NCBI RefSeq assembly: GCF_900459225.1
Contig: NZ_UHFH01000003.1
Location: 1,332,501-1,396,500 of the forward strand
DNA length: 64,000 nucleotides
From: Streptococcus dysgalactiae subsp. dysgalactiae
GTDB taxonomy: Bacteria; Bacillota; Bacilli; Lactobacillales; Streptococcaceae
Direction: 5' to 3'
The first letter of the stretch is position 1, and each line of letters opens with the position of its first letter. The position numbers and the translations under genes were made by a program. Below, one piece after another: positions 1 through 9,150 of this stretch. The notes under the pieces were generated by a model. That model had not been told where the DNA came from. It saw nothing but the letters and a program-made list of their open reading frames with translations, and ran no database searches.

Positions 1-1282
1 TAATACTTTCATCTGCACCTTTGTGGAGGTAGTCGTTCACAAAAGCAACTTGTTCTTCCGTAAGGTTTGCATACCAACCATTAACCACTTCGTTATCATG
101 CGTACCAGTATAAACCACACAGTTACGATCATAATGATGGGGTAAATCACTGCTTTGACTAGTAATGTCAAAAAGGCCAAATTCTAAAATCTTCATTCCT
201 GGAAAGGCTGTTGAGGCTAATAGCTGCTCTGCCTTTTCATCAATATAACCAAGATTTTCTGCGATGATAGGCAGTTCTCCTAAAGCCTCACGAACTGCAG
301 CAAACAAAGCAAGTCCCGGAGCTGATTCCCAATGTCCATTTCGAGCAGTTGTGTCGCCACCAGGAATTTCCCAGAAATCTGAAAAGCCTTTAAAGTGGTC
401 AATTCTCAAATAGTCATATAATTTGAAACTTTCTTGAATACGGTAAATCCACCAAGCAAAGTTGGATGCTTCATGGGCTGCCCAATTGTAAATCGGATTG
501 CCCCAAAGTTGACCATCTTCACTAAAGCCATCTGCAGGAACTCCAGCGATAAAGAGTGGGTTTTTATCCTCATCCACTTTAAACAAGTCTGGCATTGTCC
601 AAACTTCCACACTATCTGCAGAAACATAGATTGGCATATCACCAATAATCTCAATACCGTTATCATTGGCATATGCTTTTAAGGCCAACCATTGTTGGTA
701 GAAGAAATATTGACAAACTTTATGGTAGTGAACGCTTTCAGCAAGTAACTCACGGTAATGATATAAGGCTGCTTCTTCGCGTTTTACAATTGCTCTGTCA
801 TCCCATTCTTGTAGGGCCTTATTTTGAAAGTGTTCTTTCAATGACATGAACTCGGCAAAGTCACCCAACCAGCTCGCTTCTGCTTCAAAAGCTGCCAATT
901 CTTTGACGCCTTCTTTAGTTGCAAGAAAGGCTTGGACCGCTTTTTCTAATAAGGGACGTCTTGCTTGAAAAATTTGAGCATAGTCAACCACCTCAGGGTC
1001 AGAACCAAAATCAACGCCAACGAGATCAGCTTCCTGCAAGTAGCCGTCTGCAACAAGTAATTCAAGATCGATAAAATGAGTATTACCTGCAATGGCTGAA
1101 AATGATTGATAAGGTGAATCACCATAACTTGTTGTTGTTAAAGGTAGGATCTGCCAATAAGTTTGTTTGGTTTCTTTTAGGAAATCAACAAAGTCAAAAG
1201 CTGCCTTCCCGAAAGTTCCAATTCCGGTCTTACCAGGAAGGGAACTAATATGCATTAAGATACCGCTTGCACGTTTATTCAT
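1..1282 (-). CDS. malQ: 4-alpha-glucanotransferase (amylomaltase), 3' end cut by window
   Basis: Transfers glucan segments between maltodextrins in the cytoplasm, freeing glucose and lengthening chains for phosphorylase (GH77). I translated the open minus frame from ATG at 1282, preceded by a GAGGAG Shine-Dalgarno; it begins MNKRASGILMHISSL, the usual streptococcal MalQ start. It stays open to base 2, about 427 codons. Near the window edge it reads YTGTHDNEV, matching the conserved GTHD segment of amylomaltases. Roughly 70 C-terminal residues lie outside, judged from the family length near 500. A LacI-type operator sits 43 bp upstream, so MalR control is likely. malP would be expected next, beyond the window. 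Confidence 0.93.
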   Translation of the reverse strand, partial: MNKRASGILMHISSLPGKTGIGTFGKAAFDFVDFLKETKQTYWQILPLTTTSYGDSPYQSFSAIAGNTHFIDLELLVADGYLQEADLVGVDFGSDPEVVDYAQIFQARRPLLEKAVQAFLATKEGVKELAAFEAEASWLGDFAEFMSLKEHFQNKALQEWDDRAIVKREEAALYHYRELLAESVHYHKVCQYFFYQQWLALKAYANDNGIEIIGDMPIYVSADSVEVWTMPDLFKVDEDKNPLFIAGVPADGFSEDGQLWGNPIYNWAAHEASNFAWWIYRIQESFKLYDYLRIDHFKGFSDFWEIPGGDTTARNGHWESAPGLALFAAVREALGELPIIAENLGYIDEKAEQLLASTAFPGMKILEFGLFDITSQSSDLPHHYDRNCVVYTGTHDNEVVNGWYANLTEEQVAFVNDYLHKGADESI

Positions 1283-1324
1283 TCATTTTTTCTCCTCATG
1301 AAATCTAGTTATGATGAAATTATA

Positions 1325-1340
1325 ACGCAACCGTTTGCGT
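1325..1340. promoter_or_regulatory. MalR-type operator upstream of malQ
   Basis: The 16-bp sequence acgcaaccgtttgcgt has inverted arms acgcaa / ttgcgt around an imperfect centre. This is close to the pneumococcal MalR operator consensus as I recall it. It sits between malR and malQ, just upstream of the malQ ribosome binding site, where a bound LacI-family repressor would block malQ transcription. Confidence 0.75.
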
Positions 1341-1400
1341 AAGTCAACCTCTTTCGTAAAAAAGTAGCATTTCTAAGAAATGCTACTGGTCGTTTATACC

Positions 1401-2420
1401 TTATTCATTAATATTACGGACACTCTCACGCTTTTTCAAGGTAAAAGGAACAAAGATTTTTTGGCTAAGGCTCTGCTCTTTCGAATTGATGATATCTAGC
1501 AGCTGCTTAAAGGATGTTTTACCAAGATTGTCAACATTGATGTCAAAGGTAGTTAAATAAGGGTGAATCAACTTGGCATAGCTTGAATTATTAAAGGTAA
1601 TGATGGAAACATCATCGGGTACCTTAATGCCATAAAAAGATAATAATTGAACCATGCGCACTGATAAGACATCTCCAATAACAACTAAAGCTGTCGCCTT
1701 AAAGTCACGAATACCCTCGATAACATTTTGCACACTAACAGGATCTTTTCGGTCAAATAAAAGCATTGGTTTAGTCTCTAATGACAATTTTAAGCAACCT
1801 TTTAAATAACCGATGTAACGCTCTGATGCAACCTCGGAGACAAGATCATCTGTGATAAACAAAATCTGACGATGCCCTTTTTGATAGAGGTGATCTACTG
1901 CGGTTTTAGCCATTAATTGATTATCATTGTCAATATAGGTAATTTTATTGGCATCTCCTTCTGGAGCTCCTACAATAACAAAAGGAATTTTATTGGTCAT
2001 CAAATAATTTCTGACCGGGTCTTCTTGATCAGAATAAAGAATAATAAAGCCATCAACCCGCTTTTGTAAATGCATCAACTTTACTTGCCCCAGCAAATCC
2101 TCTAAAGACATCCCTGTTGCAATAGAAACCGTAAAGTGTTGCTTTTTGGCTTCATTAGTGATGGTGGATAAAATTTCCATGAAGAAGGGCTCACTCAATC
2201 GGTCACTGGTCGTAATAGGCGGAAAAACCAGTCCAATATTATGTGTTAACCCACTGGCAAGCATTTGCGCAGCGACATTCGGAACATAGCCCAAATCAGC
2301 CATTGCTTTTCGAACTTTCTCCTTGGTTTTTTGAGAAATAGAACGATTATCTTTTAATACCCTACTCACGGTTGAGGGATTAACACCCGCTTTTTGGGCG
2401 ACATCTTTAATTGTTACCAT
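1401..2420 (-). CDS. malR: LacI-family maltose operon repressor
   Basis: Maltodextrin-responsive repressor, 339 residues from the chosen ATG at 2420. This start follows a GAGG ribosome site and begins MVTIKDVAQKAGVNPSTVSR, the LacI helix-turn-helix at residues 3-23; an upstream in-frame ATG (2447) lacks a good site. Hinge helix and periplasmic-binding-protein-like sensor domain follow at normal family length. The gene lies between malQ and the divergent malEFG operon, and operators are visible in front of both. Family knowledge (S. pneumoniae MalR) supports repression of both transcripts, released by maltose. Its own promoter overlaps the divergent control region. Confidence 0.9.
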   Translation of the reverse strand: MVTIKDVAQKAGVNPSTVSRVLKDNRSISQKTKEKVRKAMADLGYVPNVAAQMLASGLTHNIGLVFPPITTSDRLSEPFFMEILSTITNEAKKQHFTVSIATGMSLEDLLGQVKLMHLQKRVDGFIILYSDQEDPVRNYLMTNKIPFVIVGAPEGDANKITYIDNDNQLMAKTAVDHLYQKGHRQILFITDDLVSEVASERYIGYLKGCLKLSLETKPMLLFDRKDPVSVQNVIEGIRDFKATALVVIGDVLSVRMVQLLSFYGIKVPDDVSIITFNNSSYAKLIHPYLTTFDINVDNLGKTSFKQLLDIINSKEQSLSQKIFVPFTLKKRESVRNINE

Positions 2421-2489
2421 ATTAACCTCGTTGTTGTATGTTCCCAAGATAATCCATACCTCAGGCCTTTTCTCTAGTGTTTTGTTTCC

Positions 2490-2517
2490 ATTATACAGTT
2501 ATCTTTTAAAAAATCAA
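2490..2517 (-). promoter_or_regulatory. malR promoter
   Basis: On the minus strand TTGATT (2512-2517) and TATAAT (2490-2495) are separated by 16 bp, 70 bp upstream of the malR ATG. It fires away from malE, making the 2421-2664 region a divergent regulatory region. Confidence 0.6.
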
Positions 2518-2598
2518 CTTTCATTTGAAGCTTTTTTTAAGTTCCAAGAAGCATTCCTAATTCTTTTTAAAAAATTTCAACTTTTTTTAAAAAAAGAC

Positions 2599-2627
2599 TT
2601 GACTTTTTCTGCAAGCGGTTGCATAAT
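2599..2627 (+). promoter_or_regulatory. malE promoter with embedded MalR/CcpA-type operator
   Basis: TTGACT (2599-2604) and CATAAT (2622-2627) are 17 bp apart. The palindrome tgcaagcggttgca (2610-2623) fills the spacer and touches the -10. A LacI-family protein bound here would exclude RNA polymerase. Whether MalR, CcpA or both use it cannot be told from sequence. Confidence 0.7.
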
Positions 2628-2664
2628 AATAAGAGTAAGAAATATATCTTAGGAGGAAACAGCT

Positions 2665-3918
2665 ATGAAATCATGGCAAAAAGTTATCGTCGGTGGTGCA
2701 AGTTTGACACTTGCAAGTACCTTATTAGTGGGATGCGGATCTGCTTCAAAAGATAAAATGGATTCAGCGTCAAGCTCTGATTCAAAAACCATCAAACTTT
2801 GGGTTCCAACTGGAGCGAAAAAATCATACGCAGATATCGTTGCTAAATTTGAAAAAGATTCTGGTTACACTGTTAAAGTGGTTGAATCAGAAGATCCAAA
2901 AGCACAAGAAAAAATCAAAAAAGATGCTTCTACTGCTGCCGATGTCTTCTCACTTCCTCATGACCAACTTGGTCAACTTGTAGAATCTGGTACTATCCAA
3001 GAAGTTCCAGAAGAATACACTAAAGAAATCGCTGCAACTGCTACTGACCAAGCGATTGTCGGTGCTCAATACAAAGGAAAAACGTATGCTTTCCCATTTG
3101 GTATTGAATCACAAGTTCTTTTCTACAATAAATCAAAATTAGCTGCTGAAGATGTTGCTTCATATGACACTATTACAACAAAAGCAACCTTTGGTGGTAC
3201 CTTCAAACAAGCAAATGCTTATGCTACTGGTCCATTGTTCATGTCTGTTGGTAACACTTTGTTCGGTGAAAACGGTGAAGATGTTAAAGGCACTAACTGG
3301 GGTAACGAAAAAGGTGTTGCTGTTCTTAAATGGATTGCAGACCAAGCATCAAATAAAGGTTTTGTTAACTTAGATGCTAACAATGTCATATCTAAATTTG
3401 GTGATGGCTCAGTCGCATCATTTGAATCAGGACCATGGGATTACGAAGCTGCTCAAAAAGCTATCGGTAAAGAAAACCTAGGTATCGCTGCTTATCCAAA
3501 AGTAACCATCGGTGGCGAAACTGTTCAACAAAAAGCATTCTTGGGTGTTAAACTTTACGCAGTTAACCAAGCACCAGCTAAAGGAGATACAAAACGTATC
3601 GCTGCTAGCTACAAACTTGCTTCATACTTAACAAATGCTGAAAGCCAAGAAAACCAATTCAAGACTCGTAACATTGTTCCAGCTAACAAAGAAGTTCAAT
3701 CTTCAGAAGCTGTTCAATCAAATGAACTTGCTAAAACTGTTATCACAATGGGTTCTTCTTCAGAATACACTGTCGTAATGCCAAAACTTAGCCAAATGGG
3801 AACTTTCTGGACTGAAAGCGCAGCTATCCTTAGCGACACCTTCAACGGTAAAACCAAAGAAGGCGATTACCTTGCTAAATTGCAACAATTTGACAAAGAC
3901 ATCGCTGCAACAAAATAA
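2665..3918 (+). CDS. malE: Maltose/maltodextrin ABC transporter binding lipoprotein
   Basis: Surface lipoprotein that captures maltodextrins for the MalFG permease. 417 residues; the signal sequence ends in the lipobox LLVGC (Cys 24), then a Ser-rich linker and a family-1 solute-binding fold starting IKLWVPTGAKKSYADIVAKF. An AGGAGG site lies 8 bp before ATG. First gene of malE-malF-malG under the promoter at 2599. Also called malX in pneumococcus; a second paralogue is at 13885-15150 in this window. No ATPase gene is present here, as is usual: MsmK-type ATPases are encoded elsewhere. Confidence 0.92.
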   Translation: MKSWQKVIVGGASLTLASTLLVGCGSASKDKMDSASSSDSKTIKLWVPTGAKKSYADIVAKFEKDSGYTVKVVESEDPKAQEKIKKDASTAADVFSLPHDQLGQLVESGTIQEVPEEYTKEIAATATDQAIVGAQYKGKTYAFPFGIESQVLFYNKSKLAAEDVASYDTITTKATFGGTFKQANAYATGPLFMSVGNTLFGENGEDVKGTNWGNEKGVAVLKWIADQASNKGFVNLDANNVISKFGDGSVASFESGPWDYEAAQKAIGKENLGIAAYPKVTIGGETVQQKAFLGVKLYAVNQAPAKGDTKRIAASYKLASYLTNAESQENQFKTRNIVPANKEVQSSEAVQSNELAKTVITMGSSSEYTVVMPKLSQMGTFWTESAAILSDTFNGKTKEGDYLAKLQQFDKDIAATK

Positions 3919-3959
3919 TCTTATCTCGTTTTACTAATACCATATGAAAACAAGCACAG

Positions 3960-4090
3960 AGGTGAGTAACTTCTAGATGCCATCTGGTCTACTCATCTTT
4001 TGGGAGTGGAACTGAGCTCCATCACGTTTTGTTGGGGTTTAGTCCCACTCCTACTTGTTTTTGATGTTATGTGAGTAGCCTAGTGCTACT
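3960..4090 (+). other. Inverted repeats between malE and malF
   Basis: The 280-bp gap between malE and malF holds several dyads: gagta/tactc with an inner agatg/catct near 3963-3996; a longer imperfect stem with ggagtgg (about 4003-4009) pairing with ccactcc (about 4044-4051); and agtagc/gctact at about 4073-4089. None has a run of T long enough for a strong terminator. They are placed where mRNA processing or partial termination could raise malE over malFG. No ORF is visible here. Confidence 0.5.
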
Positions 4091-4198
4091 TAAATTTTTA
4101 ACCACTTAAAGGTTTACGTAACACTTAGCTATTTGTTTTTAACAAGAGATATAACCTGATTTACCGACTCTGGTATCCTAAAATAAAGGAGAATCTAT

Positions 4199-5560
4199 AT
4201 GACTCAGTCAAGCTTGACACCACAAGTATCTGTGGCAGAAGCCCTAAAAAAAGGAAGTTGGGATATTAAGCTCTCTGCTATTATCATGGGATTTGCTAAT
4301 CTCGCCAACAAGCAATTTGTCAAAGGGACACTATTTTTGCTTAGCGAATTGGTATTCCTAATCGCTTTTGTTTCTCAAATCATTCCTGCTATTGGAGGCC
4401 TCTTCACTCTTGGGACCCAAACCCAAGGCATGACCACTAAGACTATTGATGGCATCAAAATCCAAGTTGCCGTTGATGGAGATAACTCCATGCTAATGCT
4501 TATTTTTGGATTAGCATCACTCATCTTCTGCCTCGTTTTTGCTTACATTTACTGGTGTAACCTCAAAAGCGCTCGTAACCTCTACCTTCTTAAACAAGAT
4601 GGTCAGAAAATCCCAAGTTTCAAAGAAGATTTTGTGACACTTGCCAATGGTCGTTTCCATATGACTTTAATGGCTATCCCACTGATTGGTGTGCTTTTAT
4701 TCACCATTCTTCCTTTGATTTACATGATCTGTTTGGCCTTTACCAATTTTGATCATAATCACTTGCCTCCAAAATCTTTATTTGATTGGGTTGGTTTAGC
4801 TAACTTTGGTAATATTTTAAGTGGCCGTATGGCAGGAACTTTCTTCCCTGTCTTCTCATGGACTTTGATTTGGGCTGTTTTTGCGACAGTGACCAACTTC
4901 TTCTTTGGCATTGTCTTAGCCCTATTAATCAATACCAAGGGTCTAAAATGGAAGAAAATGTGGCGTACAATCTTTGTGATTACCATTGCTGTTCCTCAGT
5001 TTATCTCATTATTGATTATGCGGAACTTACTCAATGACGAAGGTCCACTCAATGCCCTTCTTAATAAAATCGGCTTGATTCACGACCCACTCCCATTTTT
5101 ATCTGATCCTCTTTGGGCAAAATTTTCTATTATTTTCGTTAACATGTGGATTGGTATTCCTTTCACCATGTTGATTGCGACTGGGATCATCATGAACCTA
5201 CCAAGTGAACAAATTGAGGCTGCTGAAATTGATGGCGCTAGCAAATTTCAAGTCTTCAAGTCTATCACATTCCCTCAAATTCTCTTGATCATGACACCAA
5301 ACTTGATTCAACAGTTTATCGGAAATATCAATAACTTTAACGTTATTTATCTCCTTACTGGCGGTGGCCCAACAAATTCAGAATACTATCAGGCAGGAAC
5401 TACAGACCTCCTCGTGACCTGGCTCTATAAATTAACTGTTACTGCTGCTGACTATAATTTAGCGTCAGTTATCGGTATCTTAATCTTTACGGTCTCAGCT
5501 ATCTTTAGCTTACTTGCCTATACTCGAACAGCATCATACAAGGAAGGAGCGGCTAAATAA
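4199..5560 (+). CDS. malF: Maltodextrin ABC transporter permease, MalF type
   Basis: Integral membrane subunit that, with MalG, forms the maltodextrin channel. 453 residues, long for the family because of an N-terminal extension of about 150 residues with two hydrophobic helices, then six predicted transmembrane segments. The cytoplasmic EAA loop that docks the ATPase reads EQIEAAEIDGASKFQVFKSI near residue 339. The ribosome site is AAAGGAG 7 bp before ATG. Its stop overlaps the malG start by one base (TAATG), showing translational coupling. The pneumococcal name is malC; I use malF to separate it from the second cluster. Confidence 0.9.
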   Translation: MTQSSLTPQVSVAEALKKGSWDIKLSAIIMGFANLANKQFVKGTLFLLSELVFLIAFVSQIIPAIGGLFTLGTQTQGMTTKTIDGIKIQVAVDGDNSMLMLIFGLASLIFCLVFAYIYWCNLKSARNLYLLKQDGQKIPSFKEDFVTLANGRFHMTLMAIPLIGVLLFTILPLIYMICLAFTNFDHNHLPPKSLFDWVGLANFGNILSGRMAGTFFPVFSWTLIWAVFATVTNFFFGIVLALLINTKGLKWKKMWRTIFVITIAVPQFISLLIMRNLLNDEGPLNALLNKIGLIHDPLPFLSDPLWAKFSIIFVNMWIGIPFTMLIATGIIMNLPSEQIEAAEIDGASKFQVFKSITFPQILLIMTPNLIQQFIGNINNFNVIYLLTGGGPTNSEYYQAGTTDLLVTWLYKLTVTAADYNLASVIGILIFTVSAIFSLLAYTRTASYKEGAAK

Positions 5561-6396
5561 TGAAAAACAAACGTCGATTTCAACTTGGCCTCGTTTATGC
5601 CACTTTAATTATCCTCTCAATCATTTGGCTCTTCCCAATTGCTTGGGTCCTTCTGACAAGTTTCCGTGGTGAAGGGACAGCCTATGTGAATTATTTTATT
5701 CCAAAAACTTTCACATTAGATCACTACATCAAGCTTTTTACCAATGAGACTTTCCCATTTGGCAGATGGTTCTTGAACACCTTTGTGGTAGCTACCTTTA
5801 CTTGTATCATTTCAACCTTTATCACCGTTGCGATGGCCTATTCACTCAGCCGTATCAAGTTTAAATTCCGCAATCGCTTCTTGAAGCTGGCCCTTATTTT
5901 AAATATGTTCCCTGGTTTCATGAGCATGATTGCTATCTACTACATCTTGAAAGCTTTGGGCCTTACACAAACCTTGACAGCTCTTGTTCTGGTGTATTCA
6001 GCAGGTGCTGCTCTAGGCTTCTACATTGCTAAAGGGTTCTTTGATACTATTCCTTACTCGCTCGATGAATCAGCTATGATCGATGGAGCTACTCGGATGG
6101 ATATTTTCTTCAAGATTACCCTACCTTTGTCAAAACCTATTATTGTTTATACTGCTCTTCTAGCATTCATGGGACCTTGGATTGACTTTATCTTTGCCCA
6201 AGTTATCTTAGGAGATGCTACAAGCAAATACACCGTTGCTATCGGTCTCTTTTCAATGCTTCAGCCAGATACCATTAACAACTGGTTTATGGCCTTCACT
6301 GCTGGTTCTGTCTTAATTGCCGTCCCAATCACTCTCCTCTTCATGTTTATGCAAAAATACTATGTTGAAGGAATTACAGGCGGTTCTGTTAAATAA
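5560..6396 (+). CDS. malG: Maltodextrin ABC transporter permease, MalG type
   Basis: Second channel subunit, 278 residues with six hydrophobic segments. The EAA loop reads DESAMIDGATRMDIFFKITL around residue 168, followed by the conserved PLSKP. The C-terminus YYVEGITGGSVK is typical of MalG proteins. The ATG overlaps the malF stop by one base. Last gene of the malE operon, since an inverted repeat followed by T residues lies just downstream. Pneumococcal name malD. Confidence 0.9.
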   Translation: MKNKRRFQLGLVYATLIILSIIWLFPIAWVLLTSFRGEGTAYVNYFIPKTFTLDHYIKLFTNETFPFGRWFLNTFVVATFTCIISTFITVAMAYSLSRIKFKFRNRFLKLALILNMFPGFMSMIAIYYILKALGLTQTLTALVLVYSAGAALGFYIAKGFFDTIPYSLDESAMIDGATRMDIFFKITLPLSKPIIVYTALLAFMGPWIDFIFAQVILGDATSKYTVAIGLFSMLQPDTINNWFMAFTAGSVLIAVPITLLFMFMQKYYVEGITGGSVK

Positions 6397-6409
6397 CTTA
6401 CCAACATGC

Positions 6410-6443
6410 CAAACCTTCTAGGGGCCAGTTCCTTAGGAGGTTT
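6410..6443 (+). terminator. Probable terminator after malG
   Basis: Imperfect inverted repeat aaccttcta.. / ..taggaggtt followed by TTTTAA, 14 bp after the malG stop. Confidence 0.5.
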
Positions 6444-6568
6444 TTAACGAACAAGCTAATAGCTGACCTGTTACTCACTTTTGCGAAAAGTTATAGAAAT
6501 GTCCATCTTATCACCAAGACTTTGAGCCTTTCCTTGACTTTTACCCTTAATTCGGATATAACAAGACT

Positions 6569-7366
6569 ATGACATCTAAAGTTACCATTAAAGATATTGC
6601 ACGAGAAGCTGGTGTTTCTGTAGCCACTGTTTCTTACGTGTTAAATCAACGAAATGATCAGAAGATTAGCGAAGAAACTCGCAATAAAGTATTACACATC
6701 ACTAACCTCCTGAACTATACCCCAAATCAAGCAGCCCGTTCTCTGGTGGCACGTCAATCCAACAGTGTTGTTCTTTATTACAAATACACTGACTCTATCC
6801 TGACCAGAGCAGAGCAACTACATACCATTAGCTGCTTATCACGATTGTTGCATGAACAGGACTATCAGCTCGTTTGCCTTAATGAAGATAGTATTGGAAA
6901 ATTTGACTGGGCTGACCTTATTCTGACCTTAGATATTGAAAATGAGACCTTTTACAAAATCGGGAAACTTAATTTCAAGCCCTTAATTGCTATTGATAGC
7001 TTTGTTAATGACCCTCTCTTCTTCCAAATTAACACAAATTACGCAAACCTAAAAGACCAAGCAGATCAGTTTTTTAAGGATGAACCTTATACCCTGCTGA
7101 CTCTCCCTATCAACAATCAAGAACGGTATGAGGCTATCTCCACCCTTTTTCCAAGCCTACATGTGGTTGACGACATGAGGGAGTTGCCCCGCTTTGAAAA
7201 GGAAAATCTTTTACTCATTGATGAGAGTTTGGATCAGTTCTTTGTGAACTCTTCGCAAAAACTCTACTGCCCACGTTTTTCCCCAGAAAAAGGGCAAGTT
7301 ATCTTAGAGGCCATCGAGTGGGCCAAACAACGACAACTCAACAAAAATCATAACCTTCTCGTCTAA
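6569..7366 (+). CDS. Short LacI-family transcriptional regulator
   Basis: Probable DNA-binding repressor. 265 residues, about 65 shorter than normal LacI proteins. The helix-turn-helix VTIKDIAREAGVSVATVSYV (residues 5-24) and hinge region are well kept. The sensor half is reduced and diverged: the segment around residues 68-110 replaces the usual first strand of the binding fold. The ribosome site is weak (ACAAGACT before ATG), suggesting low expression. It lies between malEFG and the convergent malA gene with a terminator on each side. It may control the second mal cluster or the malX palindromes, but that is inference from location. Effector unknown. Confidence 0.75.
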   Translation: MTSKVTIKDIAREAGVSVATVSYVLNQRNDQKISEETRNKVLHITNLLNYTPNQAARSLVARQSNSVVLYYKYTDSILTRAEQLHTISCLSRLLHEQDYQLVCLNEDSIGKFDWADLILTLDIENETFYKIGKLNFKPLIAIDSFVNDPLFFQINTNYANLKDQADQFFKDEPYTLLTLPINNQERYEAISTLFPSLHVVDDMRELPRFEKENLLLIDESLDQFFVNSSQKLYCPRFSPEKGQVILEAIEWAKQRQLNKNHNLLV

Positions 7367-7374
7367 TAGCACAC

Positions 7375-7414
7375 AAAACCCCTTGCCACTTCAACTGAAG
7401 TGGCAAGGGGTTTT
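7375..7414. terminator. Bidirectional terminator between the LacI-type gene and malA
   Basis: Near-perfect hairpin: aaaaccccttgccactt pairs with aagtggcaaggggtttt over a very short loop. It has A and T runs on both sides, so it can end transcripts from the convergent genes on either strand. Confidence 0.88.
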
Positions 7415-7440
7415 GATATGACATCGGTGTCAGAGTTCTC

Positions 7441-8268
7441 TTAGGATGGTAACGAATCTCTAAACTGTGTTTTGTAGAACACCCAGGTCAGCATTAATAA
7501 GGTACCAAATACTTGGCAATTCATAATCAATAGGGGATCCTGAATAAAGAAACTAAGAGCAATTGCCAGTAGACTTGGCCAGGCCAAACAATTGACCATC
7601 AAACCAAGACCTTCTGAAAAGTTTCGAATCATAAACAGCCGTGATCGTTTGGTCAAGGTCAAAAAGAAAGTGCCTAGACCAATCACAATAAGGCTGCCTA
7701 CATACACCATGAGAACAAACGTCAACAGAATAAAACCAAGTACACTGGCTTTATTACTGTCATACCATTGCTGATTGACAAAGTCCTTCACTGCTTGAAC
7801 TGTTGTTAGGTCAGCGAGCGACTGCTGCTCGCCTCTAACGTGGGCACGGAGTTCCTTGCCGTCAGGGGTAACAAAACGCCATTCTTTTTTCGTCACAATA
7901 ATTTGCCTGGTTGATTCTGATGCCAATTTCTCTAAATCGACCTTTGTCGGTAAGACAGCCAAAACCACTTCACCATCTCGTCGAATCAAAGATTGACCCT
8001 GAAAGGTATTTTCCTCAAGCTTTCCTTGGGTCAATGCGTGATAGGTTTTGTCTGTGATAGGCGACAAACTCTTAGTTACAATCCGTTCCAAGGGATATGT
8101 TGTCATGTTAGCATAGTGTAACGTAACTGGAATCATTATTAAGGCGTTCAAAAAAACAATAATAAGAAGGTTTTGCCACCAAGTAAACTGAGCTCGGCTG
8201 GCAAACATTGCCCTAGGAGAAAGGCAATGTGATATGTAAGAAATAGGAAATTGTTTTTTATCTGGCAT
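7441..8268 (-). CDS. malA: MalA-type membrane protein (DUF1189)
   Basis: Membrane protein of unknown biochemical role, routinely the last gene of streptococcal mal permease operons. 275 residues, with a hydrophobic segment at about residues 30-50 and three more in the C-terminal half (after residue 165), separated by a soluble part of about 110 residues. This matches the DUF1189 family. AAGGAG lies 9 bp before ATG. Distal gene of malX-amyB-malC-malD-malA, 21 bp after malD, ending at the strong bidirectional hairpin. Intact, although two upstream operon genes are broken. Confidence 0.75.
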   Translation of the reverse strand: MPDKKQFPISYISHCLSPRAMFASRAQFTWWQNLLIIVFLNALIMIPVTLHYANMTTYPLERIVTKSLSPITDKTYHALTQGKLEENTFQGQSLIRRDGEVVLAVLPTKVDLEKLASESTRQIIVTKKEWRFVTPDGKELRAHVRGEQQSLADLTTVQAVKDFVNQQWYDSNKASVLGFILLTFVLMVYVGSLIVIGLGTFFLTLTKRSRLFMIRNFSEGLGLMVNCLAWPSLLAIALSFFIQDPLLIMNCQVFGTLLMLTWVFYKTQFRDSLPS

Positions 8269-8289
8269 TAAACATTACTCCTTGTCAGG

Positions 8290-9150
8290 TTACCCTTTGG
8301 TACCACCACTTGTTAAACCTGAAACGAAATTTTTCTGTAGGAAGAAAAAGAGAACTGAAATAGGCACTGCAATCAGAATAGCTCCCGCAGCAAATAAGGT
8401 TACCTTAGGATTTCTAGCATCATTCGTAATAAACGATTGAAGACCAACTGCTACCGTATAATTTTCTTGCGCCCGTAAAAGGAATTTAGCCAACATGAAG
8501 TCTCCAAAAGGACCCATAAAAGCCCATAAGGATTGTACTGCAATCATTGGTCGCACAAGTGGAAGGACAATTTGGTAGAAGGTCCTAAAGTGTCCAGAAC
8601 CATCTAACTTAGCAGATTCGTCCAAGTCATAAGGTACCGTGTCAAAATAACCCTTCATCAACCAGGCATTCATTGGAATACCACCACCGACGTAAATCAA
8701 AATCAAGAACCAGTATTGGTTTAAGGCATTAAAGAGCCAAGCCATAACAAAGTAAGCTGTTAAAGCCGCCATGGTAGGAACCATCTGTACGACTAGGAAA
8801 AAGATTAAACTTTTTTTGCGTCCAAAGAAATTGTAACGGCTATACGCATAACCTGTCAAAGTGATGACTGTTACTTGTATGAGCATGGTGAAGAATGCCA
8901 CGATTAAAGTGTTCCAATACCATCTTAAGTATAAGGTATCTTGAAAGAGCGTTTTAAAGTTAGACAAGGTCCATGGCCCATCAAAATGAAAACTAAAGGC
9001 TGTGGTATTTCCTGGTCTAAAAGCTGAACTGACCGTCACTAGTATCGGGAATAAAATCACGATCGCTAAGGAGATTAGATAGAGATAGGTCAATAATTGG
9101 GTGAAGAAACGTTTGCGTTTCATGGATGTTGAAACATAGGTCTTTCTCAT
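8290..9150 (-). CDS. malD: Second maltodextrin/cyclodextrin ABC permease, MalG type
   Basis: Channel subunit paralogous to malG at 5560. 286 residues, six hydrophobic segments, EAA loop [20 protein letters not shown] near residue 176, C-terminus [12 protein letters not shown]. The ATG overlaps the restored malC stop by one base (TAATG) and is preceded by GGAGGAG, so translation was coupled to malC. With malC frameshifted upstream, coupling is probably lost and the channel would lack an intact partner unless MalF substitutes. Confidence 0.88.
   Translation of the reverse strand: MRKTYVSTSMKRKRFFTQLLTYLYLISLAIVILFPILVTVSSAFRPGNTTAFSFHFDGPWTLSNFKTLFQDTLYLRWYWNTLIVAFFTMLIQVTVITLTGYAYSRYNFFGRKKSLIFFLVVQMVPTMAALTAYFVMAWLFNALNQYWFLILIYVGGGIPMNAWLMKGYFDTVPYDLDESAKLDGSGHFRTFYQIVLPLVRPMIAVQSLWAFMGPFGDFMLAKFLLRAQENYTVAVGLQSFITNDARNPKVTLFAAGAILIAVPISVLFFFLQKNFVSGLTSGGTKG

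Noticed and set aside
2431..2652. 73-codon frame in the malR-malE divergent region
   Set aside because: Overlaps both promoters and the operator and lacks a ribosome site; AT-rich non-coding DNA.
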